NCBI GenBank assembly: GCA_958295905.1
Contig: OY282382.1
Location: 496,001 to 560,000, forward strand
Direction: 5' to 3'
Length of the DNA: 64,000 bases
DNA from: an uncultured Vicinamibacterales bacterium
GTDB lineage: Bacteria; Acidobacteriota; Vicinamibacteria; Vicinamibacterales; UBA8438
Shown: in pieces, positions 32,533-41,802 of the stretch
Position numbering within the stretch: the first letter of the stretch is position 1
Layout of the letters: each line of letters begins with the position of its first letter
Program-made: the position numbers and the translations under genes
The notes under the pieces: model-generated
What the model was told of the DNA's origin: nothing
Databases searched by the model: none
The model's input: the letters and a program-made list of their open reading frames with translations, nothing else

Positions 32533-34803
32533 CTACCAGTCGTAGGCCACGGAGGTGATCACGCTGATCCCGGGGCTCGAGTACCGATCGATGATCGGAT
32601 CGCCGGCCTGGCGGCCCCTGACGTTCCACCATTCGAAATACCTGGCGTCGGTCAGGTTGAGCAGCCCGAGTCGGAACTTGAGGGCGTCGGTGAGCGGGAC
32701 GAAGCCGACCAGGTCCACGATGCGGTAGGCGTCAGGCGCGAATTGACTCACGCTGTCCTGTCGTCGGTAGGCCTCGACCAGCCGCAACGACAGTTCGCTG
32801 CCCCAGCGGCCGGACGGCCGCACGTAGCGGACCCCGACCACCCCTTCGTTCGGGGCGATGGAGCGGAGCGGCGTCTCCTCGGCCAGCGGCGCATCGTCCG
32901 CGGCGCCCCGCAGGATCTCGGCGCCGTCGATCCGTGCGTAGCTGCCCCGAATCGTCACGCTGTCGGTCAGGTAGGCCTCGCCGCGCATCTCGACGCCCCT
33001 GATCGCCGCTTGGTCGAGGTTCCGGCTCTGGAACTCGAGCAGCCGGGTCCGCGGGTTCTGACCGAGGTCCGTCAGCTCGATGAAGTCGTCGTAGCGGTTC
33101 GAGAACACGCTGAGGCCGAGGCTGGCGCGGTCGAACGCGGCCCTCACGCCGCCCTCGAAGTTGTCGCTCGTCTCCGCCCGGAGCGCCGTGTTCGGCAGCG
33201 TCGTGTAGCCGCCTCGGGGATTGGCGAAGCCGGTGTTGACGGCGCTGTAGGGCGGCGCCCGGAAGCCGCCGGCATACTGGGCGTGCAGGGTGACCGCGTC
33301 GGTCAGCCGCGCGGCCACGCCGATCTTCGGCGACAAGGCGCCGTCGGAGAAATCGGCCGCCTCGGGGTTGAGGCCCGCGACGAAGACGGGGTCGGCCTGG
33401 TTGGCGTCGAGCGAGAAGTGGTCGTAACGCGCGCCGGGGACGAGGGTGACGCGGCCGAACCGGATCTCGCCCTGGAGATACACCCCCGCCTCGGCGAGGT
33501 CGCTCTCCGGGAAGTACTTGTTGGGGAAGATGAACTCGGACGGCACCGGCTCGCCGGTGACCGTATTGGTCTCCGTCCGGTCGCGTCGCATGTCGAAGTA
33601 GTCGGTCTTGTAGCTGGCGCCGAACGTGAGCAGCATGCCGTCGTCGATGCCGCCCAGCCATTGCCGGCCCTGCGCCGATCCGCCGTAGCCGGCCTGCTCG
33701 TAGTCGAGGGTGCCGCGGCGGACCGACGGGAACGTCGGTCCGAAGCCGGACGTCACCCGGTCCTCGTCGACGACCTGCGCGGTGTCGTTGAATTGACCGT
33801 ACACCTGCCACGACAGCAGGTCGAGGCCGCGGTCGGCGAGGGTGTGGTCGAGCGAGAACCGCCGGCGCCTCTGCGTGTCGAGAGCCGCCGACTCCTCGAT
33901 AAGATAGGCGAATCTCCCGAAATCGAGCAGCCGGTTGTTGGAGAGCCACTCCGTTTCGACCCGGGTGTCGTACAGCTCGGCGGTGGTGCGCCACCGGTTG
34001 CCCGGCGATGCGTTGAAGACCAGCTTGGCGAGGACCTGCCGGCCTTCGACGTCCTGGGGATTCGGCGCGGTGCGGGTCTCGTCCCTCGTGTCGACGGCGC
34101 CCTTGTTGCCGATCTCGCCGCCTCGGTTGAGGCTCGCGAACACCGACGCCTGGACCCGCTCGCCGCCGCCGGCCAGGGTGAGGTTCACGCCCACGTCGTC
34201 GGCGCGGCCGTCCCAGGCCGTCTTGGCGCCGGCGTAGAACCGCCGGTCTTGAAGGTAGTCGGCGGGGTCCTTGGTGAACAGGGACACGACGCCCCCCAGC
34301 GCGTCGCTGCCGTAGAGGGCGGAGTTGGCGCTGCGCACGATCTCGACCGTCTTCAGGACGTCCACGTCCAACCCGGCCTGATGGACGTTGAACGGGCCGA
34401 AGTCGAACTGCTCCGACGTCTCGACGCCGTCGACCAGCGTCATCACGCGGTTCCCCCCGATGCCGCGGATGTTGAAGCCGTTGAGTCCGAGCCGGGTCAC
34501 GTTGTTCTCGACGTATACGCCGGGCTCGTACTTCACGAGGTCCGAGAGGTCCTCGATCATGCGTTCCTCGATCGTCTCGCCGTCGATGACCGATACCACC
34601 CCCGGCGTGTCCCTCACCGGGGCCGGCCGGAGGTTGGCGGAGATGGTGACAGAATCGAGAAAGGTCGGCGGCTCATCGGGCGGCGGCTCGGCGGCGGCCG
34701 GCTCCCGGGCGTCCGGCGGCGGGCCGGCCGCCGTCTGCGCGAGGGCGGCGGGGCTCGACAGGAGCAGGACCAGAGCCGCCGATACGATCGAGGCCGGTCT
34801 CAT
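32533..34803 (-). CDS. TonB-dependent outer-membrane receptor, haem/haemoglobin receptor-like
   Basis: 756 residues. Signal peptide (VSAALVLLLSSPAALAQ), then a TonB box-like DSVTISANLRPAPVRDTPGV, the plug domain with GVYVENNVTRLGLNGFNIRG, GNRVMTLVDGVETSEQFDFG and EIVRSANSALYGSDALGGVV, and a 22-stranded barrel ending NLTDARYFEWWNVRG and SVAYDW. The plug motif G-x-G-G-N-R-V-x-x-x-V-D-G-V together with the FDFGPFNVHQAG region is typical of the haemoglobin/transferrin/lactoferrin receptor group, suggesting haem or haem-protein uptake. No Fur box or haem-transport genes lie next to it. The ribosome binding site at 34803 is weak. Confidence 0.88.
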   Translation of the reverse strand: MRPASIVSAALVLLLSSPAALAQTAAGPPPDAREPAAAEPPPDEPPTFLDSVTISANLRPAPVRDTPGVVSVIDGETIEERMIEDLSDLVKYEPGVYVENNVTRLGLNGFNIRGIGGNRVMTLVDGVETSEQFDFGPFNVHQAGLDVDVLKTVEIVRSANSALYGSDALGGVVSLFTKDPADYLQDRRFYAGAKTAWDGRADDVGVNLTLAGGGERVQASVFASLNRGGEIGNKGAVDTRDETRTAPNPQDVEGRQVLAKLVFNASPGNRWRTTAELYDTRVETEWLSNNRLLDFGRFAYLIEESAALDTQRRRRFSLDHTLADRGLDLLSWQVYGQFNDTAQVVDEDRVTSGFGPTFPSVRRGTLDYEQAGYGGSAQGRQWLGGIDDGMLLTFGASYKTDYFDMRRDRTETNTVTGEPVPSEFIFPNKYFPESDLAEAGVYLQGEIRFGRVTLVPGARYDHFSLDANQADPVFVAGLNPEAADFSDGALSPKIGVAARLTDAVTLHAQYAGGFRAPPYSAVNTGFANPRGGYTTLPNTALRAETSDNFEGGVRAAFDRASLGLSVFSNRYDDFIELTDLGQNPRTRLLEFQSRNLDQAAIRGVEMRGEAYLTDSVTIRGSYARIDGAEILRGAADDAPLAEETPLRSIAPNEGVVGVRYVRPSGRWGSELSLRLVEAYRRQDSVSQFAPDAYRIVDLVGFVPLTDALKFRLGLLNLTDARYFEWWNVRGRQAGDPIIDRYSSPGISVITSVAYDW

Positions 34804-35194
34804 GAAGGCACGGCCATCGAGGTGGAAGCGGTGCACGACCTGTATTACATAGGCTCCCGCGGGGTCCGTCAACGCACCCGCGGCGCCGGCGCGCACGTCA
34901 GATTGGCGGGACGACCGCCCTTGTCGCCGCCAGATTGGCGATTTCGTTCCCGTTCCCGGCCTCGATACCCATCGCGCCAAAGCCCGAAAGGCCCGTTCGG
35001 CGCCCCGGGACGGGCCGCGCCGGATATCTCCAACGGCGGCGTCTCGCTTTCTTGACGCGCGCACCCGCGGCGCCGGCGCGCGTCAGCGCTTCCCGCGCAG
35101 GCATCGGCGGGGACCCTGGTCGAGCGGACACTGGCCATGGCGCGGCGGGTTCCGTTCGGGAACGAGACGACGGCGGGGAAGGAAGGCAAAGAAA
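34804..35194. other. Non-coding stretch with a 22-bp direct repeat
   Basis: Between the TonB receptor start and the terminator. A 22-bp sequence CGCACCCGCGGCGCCGGCGC(GC) occurs at 34873-34894 and again at 35060-35081. Otherwise no gene is evident; the receptor promoter must lie here. Confidence 0.4.
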
Positions 35195-35236
35195 ACCGGG
35201 TCGGGGGATGGTTTGTCAACCATCGCCCGACCCGGT
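35195..35236 (-). terminator. Rho-independent terminator
   Basis: Read on the minus strand: ACCGGGTCGGGCGATGGTT, a short loop (GACA region), then the complementary arm AACCATCCCCCGACCCGGT, followed by TTTTCTTTG. The stem is about 18 bp with one mismatch, and the T-run is on the side expected for the minus-strand gene ending at 35284. This is the clearest intrinsic terminator in the window. Confidence 0.9.
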
Positions 35237-35283
35237 GCGCAGTGTCCCAAGGACGGGATGCGAGACGGGGCCGGCGCAGACTC

Positions 35284-36144
35284 CTAGCCGCCGAGTGCGG
35301 CCCTTCCGAGCCGGCGCGGGGCCGCCGGCTCGACGGAGATCGGCGCCGAGGCCGAGGTCACGGTGTCGAGCCGCGACCTCGCGTCGTCCACGGTGTCGGC
35401 CAGGCGCAGCAGCCATTGGGGCAGGCCGCCCGGGGAGCCGAGGACTTGGCCGGACAGCTCGGCGGCCGGGCGCCGATCGGCCGCGGCGTCGTCATCCGGC
35501 GCAATCTGGGCGCCGTCCGGGGCCGGCCCGCCGGTCTCGGGCTCCGCGGCCGGCTCACCCGGCGGTTCCCCCGGGGTCAGCTCCGCGAGCGGCTCCGGGG
35601 GCGGCGGCGCGCCCGCCGCCGTCCCCGCCGGCGGCATGGCGCCAATCGCCGGCTCGATCGCGGCCGCCGCCGTTTCGGCGATCGCCGCCAGCGGCGCGGA
35701 CGTGTTCAGGTTCTGCACATCGGTATCCACCCGCCGGGCCACCTCGGCGGAGATCTGCTGCGCAACGATGGTCATCTGGGCTTCCGCGAGACGACTGACG
35801 GCCGCCTTGATCGGGGCGAACACATCGGTCAAGTCGATCTCGACGCTGTTCTCCCGCAACCGGCTGGTCTGTATCTCGCGGATCTGCTCCTCGAGGGCGG
35901 CGATCCGGTCCTGGGCCGCCGCCTGATCCTGCAGGAAGGCCTCGCGGCGCATCCGGGCCTCCTGATCCATCACGTAGTAGCCCGCTCCGAACGACAGGGC
36001 TACGGCGATCGTCAGCAGCAGCAGCCGGGTGAAAAACCGACCTACCGCCGACGGCCGGCGCATCTCGGCCCGCTGCGCCGGCGGCGGCTGAACGCTCTTC
36101 GCCTTGGCCGGCTCGGACTGTGGCTGGGTGGGTGTAGTCGTCAT
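35284..36144 (-). CDS. Membrane-anchored coiled-coil protein of unknown function
   Basis: 286 residues. After a basic, proline-rich cytoplasmic N-terminus comes one membrane segment (FFTRLLLLTIAVALSFGAGY, about residues 37-56), then a coiled coil (MRREAFLQDQAAAQDRIAAL and EEQIREIQTSRLREN), an amphipathic helix region (FAPIKAAVSRLAEAQMTIVA) and a long low-complexity Pro/Ala/Glu linker. The topology suggests a periplasmic rod or linker. Ribosome binding site GGAGGGGAAC before the ATG. It stands alone, with its own terminator at 35195-35236. No family recognised. Confidence 0.75.
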   Translation of the reverse strand: MTTTPTQPQSEPAKAKSVQPPPAQRAEMRRPSAVGRFFTRLLLLTIAVALSFGAGYYVMDQEARMRREAFLQDQAAAQDRIAALEEQIREIQTSRLRENSVEIDLTDVFAPIKAAVSRLAEAQMTIVAQQISAEVARRVDTDVQNLNTSAPLAAIAETAAAAIEPAIGAMPPAGTAAGAPPPPEPLAELTPGEPPGEPAAEPETGGPAPDGAQIAPDDDAAADRRPAAELSGQVLGSPGGLPQWLLRLADTVDDARSRLDTVTSASAPISVEPAAPRRLGRAALGG

Positions 36145-36500
36145 GTTCCCCTCCTACGGGTGAACGAGAGGCACGCGCCGCCCGGCGGGTCATCCGCCCG
36201 GCGGTCGTGCCGTCACACAAGCGAAAGGCATCGGGGGTATCTGCTTGGCGGCGATACCACTCGACCCGAGGCCCCGACGTCGGGTCCCCAGATGATCGGT
36301 GGATTCACACGAATGCCTCGTTCCGGAGGAGAGAAGAACACCGCGCGCTCCCGGCGGCTGGGAACCGTCCGGGGGGAAGGATGGGCGATGACCGGCACCC
36401 ACAACGATGATTGAAGACAACGGCCGTCCTGTCAAGGAAAAACGGGGAGAGCTACAAGATGTTGTGGTGTGCCCGGGCCGACGGCCTCCCGCCCCAGGAC

Positions 36501-36660
36501 CATCCCACGCTCCGCCACCGCCGTGCGCAGGCGGAACCGTGGCGGGTCCTGGAGCTCCGGACGGGCGGAATCGCGGGTCTACGCGGCGCGGACCCGTCGG
36601 CAATGACGGTGGACCCCCTCGAATCGGGGGCGGGCCGTCACGCGTGGTCAGCGTGGGATG
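36501..36660 (+). mobile_element. MITE-like element with 11-bp terminal inverted repeats, copy 1
   Basis: 160 bp bounded by CATCCCACGCT at the left and AGCGTGGGATG at the right, perfect inverted repeats. The inner sequence (CCGCCACCGCCGTGCGCAGG, GGAACCGTGGCGGGTCCTGG, CGAATCGGGGGCGGGCCGTC) is about 85% identical to the inverted copy at 60909-61070. No transposase is inside, so it would need one in trans. It lies in the gap 36145-36789, which otherwise shows no gene. Confidence 0.8.
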
Positions 36661-36789
36661 CCCCTGCTCCCGCCCCTCGACACCTGCGCCGGGCGGACCG
36701 TTCTGATAGGATCCGGGCGGTGCCGCGCCGGCCGCGGGCGGCGTCTTCGAAGACTCCTCGTGCGGTAACCGGTGATCCAAGGGGAAGCC

Positions 36790-36978
36790 ATGCGGTCGGC
36801 CTTCGCGCTTGCCATCCTGCTGACCGTCGGCCCCTACGACAACTCGGTGCGCAACCGCTACAACCCTTCGCCCGACCGGGAGGTCTATTGGGCCGAGCAG
36901 AGCTGGGACGAAATGTTCAATCCCTTCTTCGAGTTCGGGGTCGCGGCGGAGAGCTCGAAGGGCAGCACCAACGACTGA
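36790..36978 (+). CDS. Small protein with signal-like N-terminus
   Basis: 62 residues. The start at 36790 follows AAGGGGAAGCC; a short hydrophobic N-terminus ([14 protein letters not shown]) is followed by [20 protein letters not shown] and [16 protein letters not shown], a polar aromatic segment with good codon bias. It could be a small exported protein or a peptide. It stands 94 bp before the DUF5916 gene on the same strand and may share its transcript. No family is known to me. Confidence 0.5.
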   Translation: MRSAFALAILLTVGPYDNSVRNRYNPSPDREVYWAEQSWDEMFNPFFEFGVAAESSKGSTND

Positions 36979-37071
36979 CGGCCGAGCGTCGCGTCAGGCG
37001 CCGCATCGAGACCGAAGGGGACGGAAGCCGGCGCCGCCGTCCCTTTGTTTCGGCCCCGTCCCTGGAAACCC

Positions 37072-39372
37072 ATGATGCCGATGAACGGCGGCCGGAGCGC
37101 TGTGTCCCGAGTCCTGGCGAGAGGCTTGGCTCTCGTCCTGGCCGGCGCTTGCTTCGTCCCGGCGGCAGCGCAGGAACCGGCGCCGCCGATGGCCGGTTTC
37201 GGGCTCGTGCCCGGCCGCCCCACGGTGCGGCCGCCGCGCGCAGATACGCCGCCGGACATCGACGGCCGGCTCGACGACCTCGCGTGGCGGACGGCGGCCA
37301 CGATTACGGAGTTCACGCAGCAGGCGCCGCTCGAGGGCGCCCCCGCGACCGAGGACACCGAGGTCTACGTCACCTACGACAGCGACCACCTCTACTTCGG
37401 GTTCCACCTGCACTACACCGATCCGGGCATCATGCGGGCCAACCGGGTCGACCGCGACACCGCGTGGCAGGACGACCTCATCACCATCTACATCGACACC
37501 TTCCTCGACCAGCAGCGGGCCTACGACTTCGATCTGAACGCCTACAACGTGCAGGGCGACGGCATCGTCAACACCAGCGGCGGCGGGCGCAGCTCCCCCA
37601 TTCCCGTCGCGGACCGGTCGTGGGACGCCCTGTTCCACAGCGCGACGAGCATCGTGGCCGACGGCTACATCGCCGAGATGGCGATTCCCCTCAAGAGCCT
37701 GCGCTATCCGCAGCGCGGTCCCGGCGAGCCGCACCGCTGGGGTTTCCAGATCGTGCGGGAGATCAAGGGCAAGAACGAGGAGAACGCCGTGTGGGCGCCG
37801 ATGTCCCGCGACGTGGCCGGGTTCCACCGCCAGATGGGGCTCATGGAGGGCATGACGGACTTCTCCACCAGCCGCAACCTCGAGCTCCTGCCCACGTTCA
37901 CGGCCATCCAGTTCGGGTCGCTCAACCGGTCGACGGGCGGGTTCGACACCCGGCGCGCGAATCCCGAGGGCGGCCTCAACGTCAAGTACGGACTGACGTC
38001 GAATCTGACCGCCGATTTCACCATCAACCCCGACTTCTCGCAGATCGAGTCGGACCAGCCGCAGATCGAGGTGAACCAGCGGTTCCCCCTGTTCTTCAGC
38101 GAGCTGCGCCCGTTCTTCGTCGAGGGGGCGGAGATCTTCGACTTCCCGGGTCCGGTGACCTTCGTGCACACGCGGACCATCGTCGACCCCACCTGGGGCG
38201 CGAAGCTGACCGGAAAGGCGGGCCGCTTCGCCATCGGGCTCCTGACGGCCGAGGACGAGGCGCCGGGGAATGTCGACGACCACACCGACCCGCGCTACGG
38301 CGAGACCGCCCAGAACGTCATCGGGCGGGTGAAGTACGACGTCTACTCCGAGTCGCACGTCGGCGCCATCTTCACCGACCGCTCGTTCATGGACAGCAGC
38401 AGCCGGCTGGGGGGCATCGACGGCAGCTTCCGCCTGTCGCGGTCGATGTCGACCAACTTCCGCCTGATCGAGTCGCGGCACCGGGACCTCGAGGGGGTCG
38501 ACCGCGCCGGCCACATCTACGACGCGAGCATCAGCAACACCGGCCGCAACCTGCGCTGGTTCGCCGCCGCCTACGAGCTGACCCCCGACTTCCGGACCGA
38601 CGTCGGGTTCGCCCGCCGGGTCGACCAGCGGCGCGTCATCAGCAACGTCGGCTACCGGTGGTGGCCGGAGAGCTGGCTCATCAACTGGGGGCCGCAGCTC
38701 AGCTACGGGCGCAACTGGAACTTCGACAGGATTCTCGAGGACGAGAACGCGGGGCTCGGGCTCAACTTCGATTTCGCGAAGAGCATCCGGTTCAGCGTCG
38801 ACGTGCAACGCGACATGGAGCGGTTCGGGGGCATCGACTTCCGGAAGACCCGGACGCGGGTGAACGGCGGCGTCAGCAGCAGCCGCGCCCTCTCCGTCAA
38901 CGCCAGCTACGGCCGCGGCGACGAGATCTTCTTCGACCCCGCCAATCCGTTCCTCGGTTACGGCAGCACCGCCCGGTTCAACGTCACGGTCCGGCCCCTC
39001 GCCCGGCTCAGCTCGCAGCTCGGGGTGAACACCAGCCGCCTGACGGACCCGCGCAACGGGGACGACCCGGTGTTCGACGTCCAGATCTACCGCGCGCAGA
39101 GCGTCCTGACGTTCACCGACCGGTTGTTGATGCGGAACATCGCCGAGTACAACACCTTCGACAAGGACCTCGACTTCAACGTGCTGTTCACCTACCGGAT
39201 CAACGCCGGGACCGTGTTCTACATCGGGTACGACGATCACTACCGGCAGGCCGACCAGATCTACGGAGATCGGGACGGAGACGGCATCGACGAGCGGCTC
39301 TTCTTCACCCGTGATCTGCGGCAGACGAACCGGGCGATTTTCACGAAGATCCGATACCTGTTCAGGTTGTGA
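37072..39372 (+). CDS. DUF5916 outer-membrane protein with N-terminal carbohydrate-binding-like domain
   Basis: 766 residues. Signal peptide (GLALVLAGACFVPAAAQ). The N-terminal third is a CBM9-like sandwich: DIDGRLDDLAWRTAATITEF, EVYVTYDSDHLYFGFHLHYT, DDLITIYIDTFLDQQRAYDF, SIVADGYIAEMAIPLKSLRY. From about residue 260 it enters the DUF5916 barrel: FTINPDFSQIESDQPQIEVN and PLFFSELRPFFVEGAEIFDF are the family signature. The C-terminus ends in an aromatic/hydrophobic YLFRL, as for proteins folded by the BAM machinery. Common in Acidobacteriota and Bacteroidota. Substrate or transport role unknown. Confidence 0.92.
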   Translation: MMPMNGGRSAVSRVLARGLALVLAGACFVPAAAQEPAPPMAGFGLVPGRPTVRPPRADTPPDIDGRLDDLAWRTAATITEFTQQAPLEGAPATEDTEVYVTYDSDHLYFGFHLHYTDPGIMRANRVDRDTAWQDDLITIYIDTFLDQQRAYDFDLNAYNVQGDGIVNTSGGGRSSPIPVADRSWDALFHSATSIVADGYIAEMAIPLKSLRYPQRGPGEPHRWGFQIVREIKGKNEENAVWAPMSRDVAGFHRQMGLMEGMTDFSTSRNLELLPTFTAIQFGSLNRSTGGFDTRRANPEGGLNVKYGLTSNLTADFTINPDFSQIESDQPQIEVNQRFPLFFSELRPFFVEGAEIFDFPGPVTFVHTRTIVDPTWGAKLTGKAGRFAIGLLTAEDEAPGNVDDHTDPRYGETAQNVIGRVKYDVYSESHVGAIFTDRSFMDSSSRLGGIDGSFRLSRSMSTNFRLIESRHRDLEGVDRAGHIYDASISNTGRNLRWFAAAYELTPDFRTDVGFARRVDQRRVISNVGYRWWPESWLINWGPQLSYGRNWNFDRILEDENAGLGLNFDFAKSIRFSVDVQRDMERFGGIDFRKTRTRVNGGVSSSRALSVNASYGRGDEIFFDPANPFLGYGSTARFNVTVRPLARLSSQLGVNTSRLTDPRNGDDPVFDVQIYRAQSVLTFTDRLLMRNIAEYNTFDKDLDFNVLFTYRINAGTVFYIGYDDHYRQADQIYGDRDGDGIDERLFFTRDLRQTNRAIFTKIRYLFRL

Positions 39373-39772
39373 CCGATGGCGCCGCTATTCGGTGGGCTCG
39401 GCGGCGATCGTGTTGCGCACGGCCACCACGATTTCCGCACTTCACCCCCGCCTCGTCGCCGGCGACCCAGTGGCCCGAAGCGTCCCACAGAGTCATGTAG
39501 TGAGTGCTCCGAAAGCGCTTCTTGAACTCGAACCAGACCGAGAAGTCTGCGATACCTGCCTTGCTGACAGGTACGATGCCGGAGCACTCGGGCGCATCCA
39601 TCAAGCGATCGAGGTGCTCGTACCGCGTCGGCCCTGAATCAAACTCGCGACGGCCTGGATCTGCAACCGGGGCGATGAAGAGCCGCGTCTGCGTAGCGGA
39701 GCCTTCCTGGGCTTCGGTCGGAGCGTGCGTGAACAGCAGGATTCCAACGACGATACCGGTCGGCATGCGCAT
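39362..39772 (-). CDS. Small exported protein, probably frameshifted near its C-terminus
   Basis: 136 residues as read. ATG at 39772 with GGAGGGAG seven bases ahead; signal peptide (TGIVVGILLFTHAPTEAQ); then TQTRLFIAPVADPGRREFDS and FSVWFEFKKRFRSTHYMTLW with ASGHWVAGDEAGVK. At about 39450 the coding signal moves to another frame that reads EIVVAVRNTIAAEPTE and stops at 39385, a more natural ending than the arginine-rich tail of the open frame, which runs into the end of the DUF5916 gene. So the gene is likely slightly damaged or a base is missing in the assembly. No family name is known to me. Confidence 0.55.
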   Translation of the reverse strand: MRMPTGIVVGILLFTHAPTEAQEGSATQTRLFIAPVADPGRREFDSGPTRYEHLDRLMDAPECSGIVPVSKAGIADFSVWFEFKKRFRSTHYMTLWDASGHWVAGDEAGVKCGNRGGRAQHDRRRAHRIAAPSVTT

Positions 39773-39901
39773 GGCAAGTCTCCCTCCGGGCGTACTCGGC
39801 ACGGGTGTTGGCGGCCGGTCCCATCGCCGAGCGCACCGGATCGGCGGAACGAAGTACGCTGAGAGGCGGCTATAACCCCGCTCCAGTGACCCAGGTTGAC
39901 G

Positions 39902-40564
39902 ATGCGGATTCCCCGAAGCGCGGTCGTGCTCCTGCTTGCCATGTTGGCCGCGGCCGCGCCGGCGGCCGGTCAGGCGCTCGACCGGCGGCTGGTCGTGGTG
40001 GCGCCCGAGGACGACGACCCGCGGGTGGCGCACACCCGGGCCGCGGTGGAGTTCTGGAACCGCACGCTGGCCGACCTCGGACTCGATGTGCGGCTGCGTG
40101 AGGCGGCGCTGGTCGCCGGCCCGCCCGACATGCGGGCGATCGAAACGTTCGCCCGCTTCGTGTCGCAGCGCGGCGGCCGCATTCCCAGAGGGGCGTCGGG
40201 ACCCCAGCCGCCGCCGGGACTCGCCGCTCTCGGGGGAGACGTGGTGGTCCTGCTGTCGCGCCAGCCGCTGTTGCCGTTCGCGTGGCCCCTCGTCGGCTCG
40301 CCCGGCCACCTCGTGGCGATCCGGACGCTCCGGCCCCGCCGGCCGCGCGACGACACCGTCCTGCGCAACGTCATCGCGCACGAACTGGGCCACACCCTCG
40401 GGCTCCGGCACAACCGCGGCGGTGCCTCGCTGATGTGCGGCCCCTGCTCGTCCCTGGCCGCCGAGGACAGCCCCGGCGGGTGGCTGCCGTTGACCGCGCG
40501 GGACCGGGCCCGGCTGCGGGCGCTGCACGGGGAGCGTGCGGGCGTCGACGACGTCCCGGATTGA
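39902..40564 (+). CDS. Exported matrixin-like zinc metalloprotease
   Basis: 220 residues. Signal peptide (AVVLLLAMLAAAAPAAGQA), a fold starting RLVVVAPEDDDPRVAHTRAA with VEFWNRTLADLGLDV, and the extended zinc site VIAHELGHTLGLRHN (H-E-x-x-H-x-x-G-x-x-H) at about residue 160, followed by a methionine turn in ASLMCGPCSS. This is the metzincin layout of matrixin-like (M10/M43-type) proteases. Secreted or periplasmic. No propeptide cysteine switch was found. The ATG at 39902 was preferred over an upstream TTG. A copy of the last 12 codons and stop is repeated just downstream (see 40536-40651). Confidence 0.85.
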   Translation: MRIPRSAVVLLLAMLAAAAPAAGQALDRRLVVVAPEDDDPRVAHTRAAVEFWNRTLADLGLDVRLREAALVAGPPDMRAIETFARFVSQRGGRIPRGASGPQPPPGLAALGGDVVVLLSRQPLLPFAWPLVGSPGHLVAIRTLRPRRPRDDTVLRNVIAHELGHTLGLRHNRGGASLMCGPCSSLAAEDSPGGWLPLTARDRARLRALHGERAGVDDVPD

Positions 40565-40651
40565 GCCCGCGCTCCTGTCGGCCTGAGGTGTCTGCGGCTG
40601 CCCCTGCTGGGTGCGGGCATCGACGGCGTCCTGGACTGAGCCCGCGCCCTC
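40536..40651 (+). repeat. Duplicated 3' end of the metalloprotease gene
   Basis: The segment 40536-40574 (GTGCGGGCGTCGACGACGTC onward, through the stop codon) recurs at 40611-40651 with a few changes; period 75 bp. Each copy contains an in-frame stop after R-A-G-(V/I)-D-x-V-x-D. Confidence 0.7.
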
Positions 40652-40794
40652 GACCGACGGCGCCGACCGCAGCGGCCCTCCGAACCGCGCCGACACCAGC
40701 CGCCTGCCGACAGCGCGCCGGGGAGCAGGGCCGGCGTAGCCGGCGGGGGTCGAGCCACATGCTAAGATGGGCCGACTTCAGCGCAACGATTCCG

Positions 40795-41802
40795 ATGGCT
40801 TCGGCTCCGCCACCCGGCCACGGCGTCCAGACGCCATCGGCCGCCGCCTCCAATCCGGCCTTTGGGCAACGTCCCGTCGGCGACCGGCAGGTTCGACCGT
40901 TTCTGAAGTGGGCCGGCGGCAAGCGGCAGCTCCTGCCCAGGCTCAGGGAGTTCTACCCGGAGAGCTTCGGGACCTACCACGAGCCCTTCCTGGGCAGCGG
41001 GGCCGTCTTCTTCGACCTCGCCAACGCCGGCCGGCTGGAGAACAGCGGGGTCCGCCTGGCAGACGTGAACGCCGACCTGGTCGGCTGTTGGCGGCAGTTG
41101 CACGACAAAGCAGGCGCGGTCGTGGATCGCCTGCGGGCGCTCGAGGCGGACTACGACTCCGCCGCCGAGGAGCACTACTATCGGGTCAGGGATCAGTTCA
41201 ATCCGGCGCGCGAGGAGATCATGAACGGCAACGGTCCGCGGGCCGAGCTCTACACCCCGGACTTGGCCGCCATGTTCATCTACCTGAACCGCACCGGCTA
41301 CAACGGTCTCTTCCGCCTGAACTCCAGAGGCCTCTTCAACGTACCCCGCGGGAGGTACAAGAACCCGCGGATCTGCGACGAGGACAACCTCCGGCGGGTG
41401 TCCTCGACCCTGTCGGCGCTGTCCGTAACCGTCGAGCAGCGCCGGTTCCGTGCGGTGCTGCAGGCGGCGCGCGCGGGCGACTTCATCTACTTCGATCCGC
41501 CCTACGCGCCGCTGAGCGCCACGGCGCAGTTCACCTCCTATACGGCCGACGGCTTCGGTCCCGAAGACCAGCGCCGTCTCCAGCAGGTGACCCTCGAACT
41601 GGCCGCGAAGAAATGCCACGTGCTGCTCAGCAACTCGACGGCGCCGGAAATCTCGGCCCTGTACGACGGCAACCCCGACGCCGAAAGAGCCGGTCTACGG
41701 GCGCACACCGTCCCCGCCCGCCGCGCCATCAACTCCAACGCCTCTCGCCGGGAGGGCGTTCGGGAGTACATCATCACGAACCTGCCCAGGCGGAAGGCGT
41801 AG
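40795..41802 (+). CDS. Dam-family DNA adenine methyltransferase (D12 class)
   Basis: 335 residues from 40795; an ATG at 40759 is an alternative. N6-adenine methylase: motif X/I region PFLKWAGGKRQLLPRL, then YHEPFLGSGAVFFDLAN, VRLADVNADLVGCWRQL, FIYLNRTGYNGLFRLNSRG with FNVPRGRYKNP, and motif IV DFIYFDPPYAPL (D-P-P-Y). All catalytic motifs are intact and the length is normal. Recognition is often GATC in the family, but specificity is not readable. It lies 191 bp upstream of the HEPN-ATPase operon on the same strand, with no restriction partner adjacent, so it may be a solitary methylase or the self-marking part of that cluster. Confidence 0.92.
   Translation: MASAPPPGHGVQTPSAAASNPAFGQRPVGDRQVRPFLKWAGGKRQLLPRLREFYPESFGTYHEPFLGSGAVFFDLANAGRLENSGVRLADVNADLVGCWRQLHDKAGAVVDRLRALEADYDSAAEEHYYRVRDQFNPAREEIMNGNGPRAELYTPDLAAMFIYLNRTGYNGLFRLNSRGLFNVPRGRYKNPRICDEDNLRRVSSTLSALSVTVEQRRFRAVLQAARAGDFIYFDPPYAPLSATAQFTSYTADGFGPEDQRRLQQVTLELAAKKCHVLLSNSTAPEISALYDGNPDAERAGLRAHTVPARRAINSNASRREGVREYIITNLPRRKA

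Noticed and set aside
32515..35055. 846-codon plus-strand frame opposite the TonB receptor
   Set aside because: No domain; antisense to a receptor with plug and barrel motifs.
34873..35081. 22-bp direct repeat CGCACCCGCGGCGCCGGCGC(GC)
   Set aside because: Low-complexity GC-rich sequence, only two copies 187 bp apart; not treated as a functional element.
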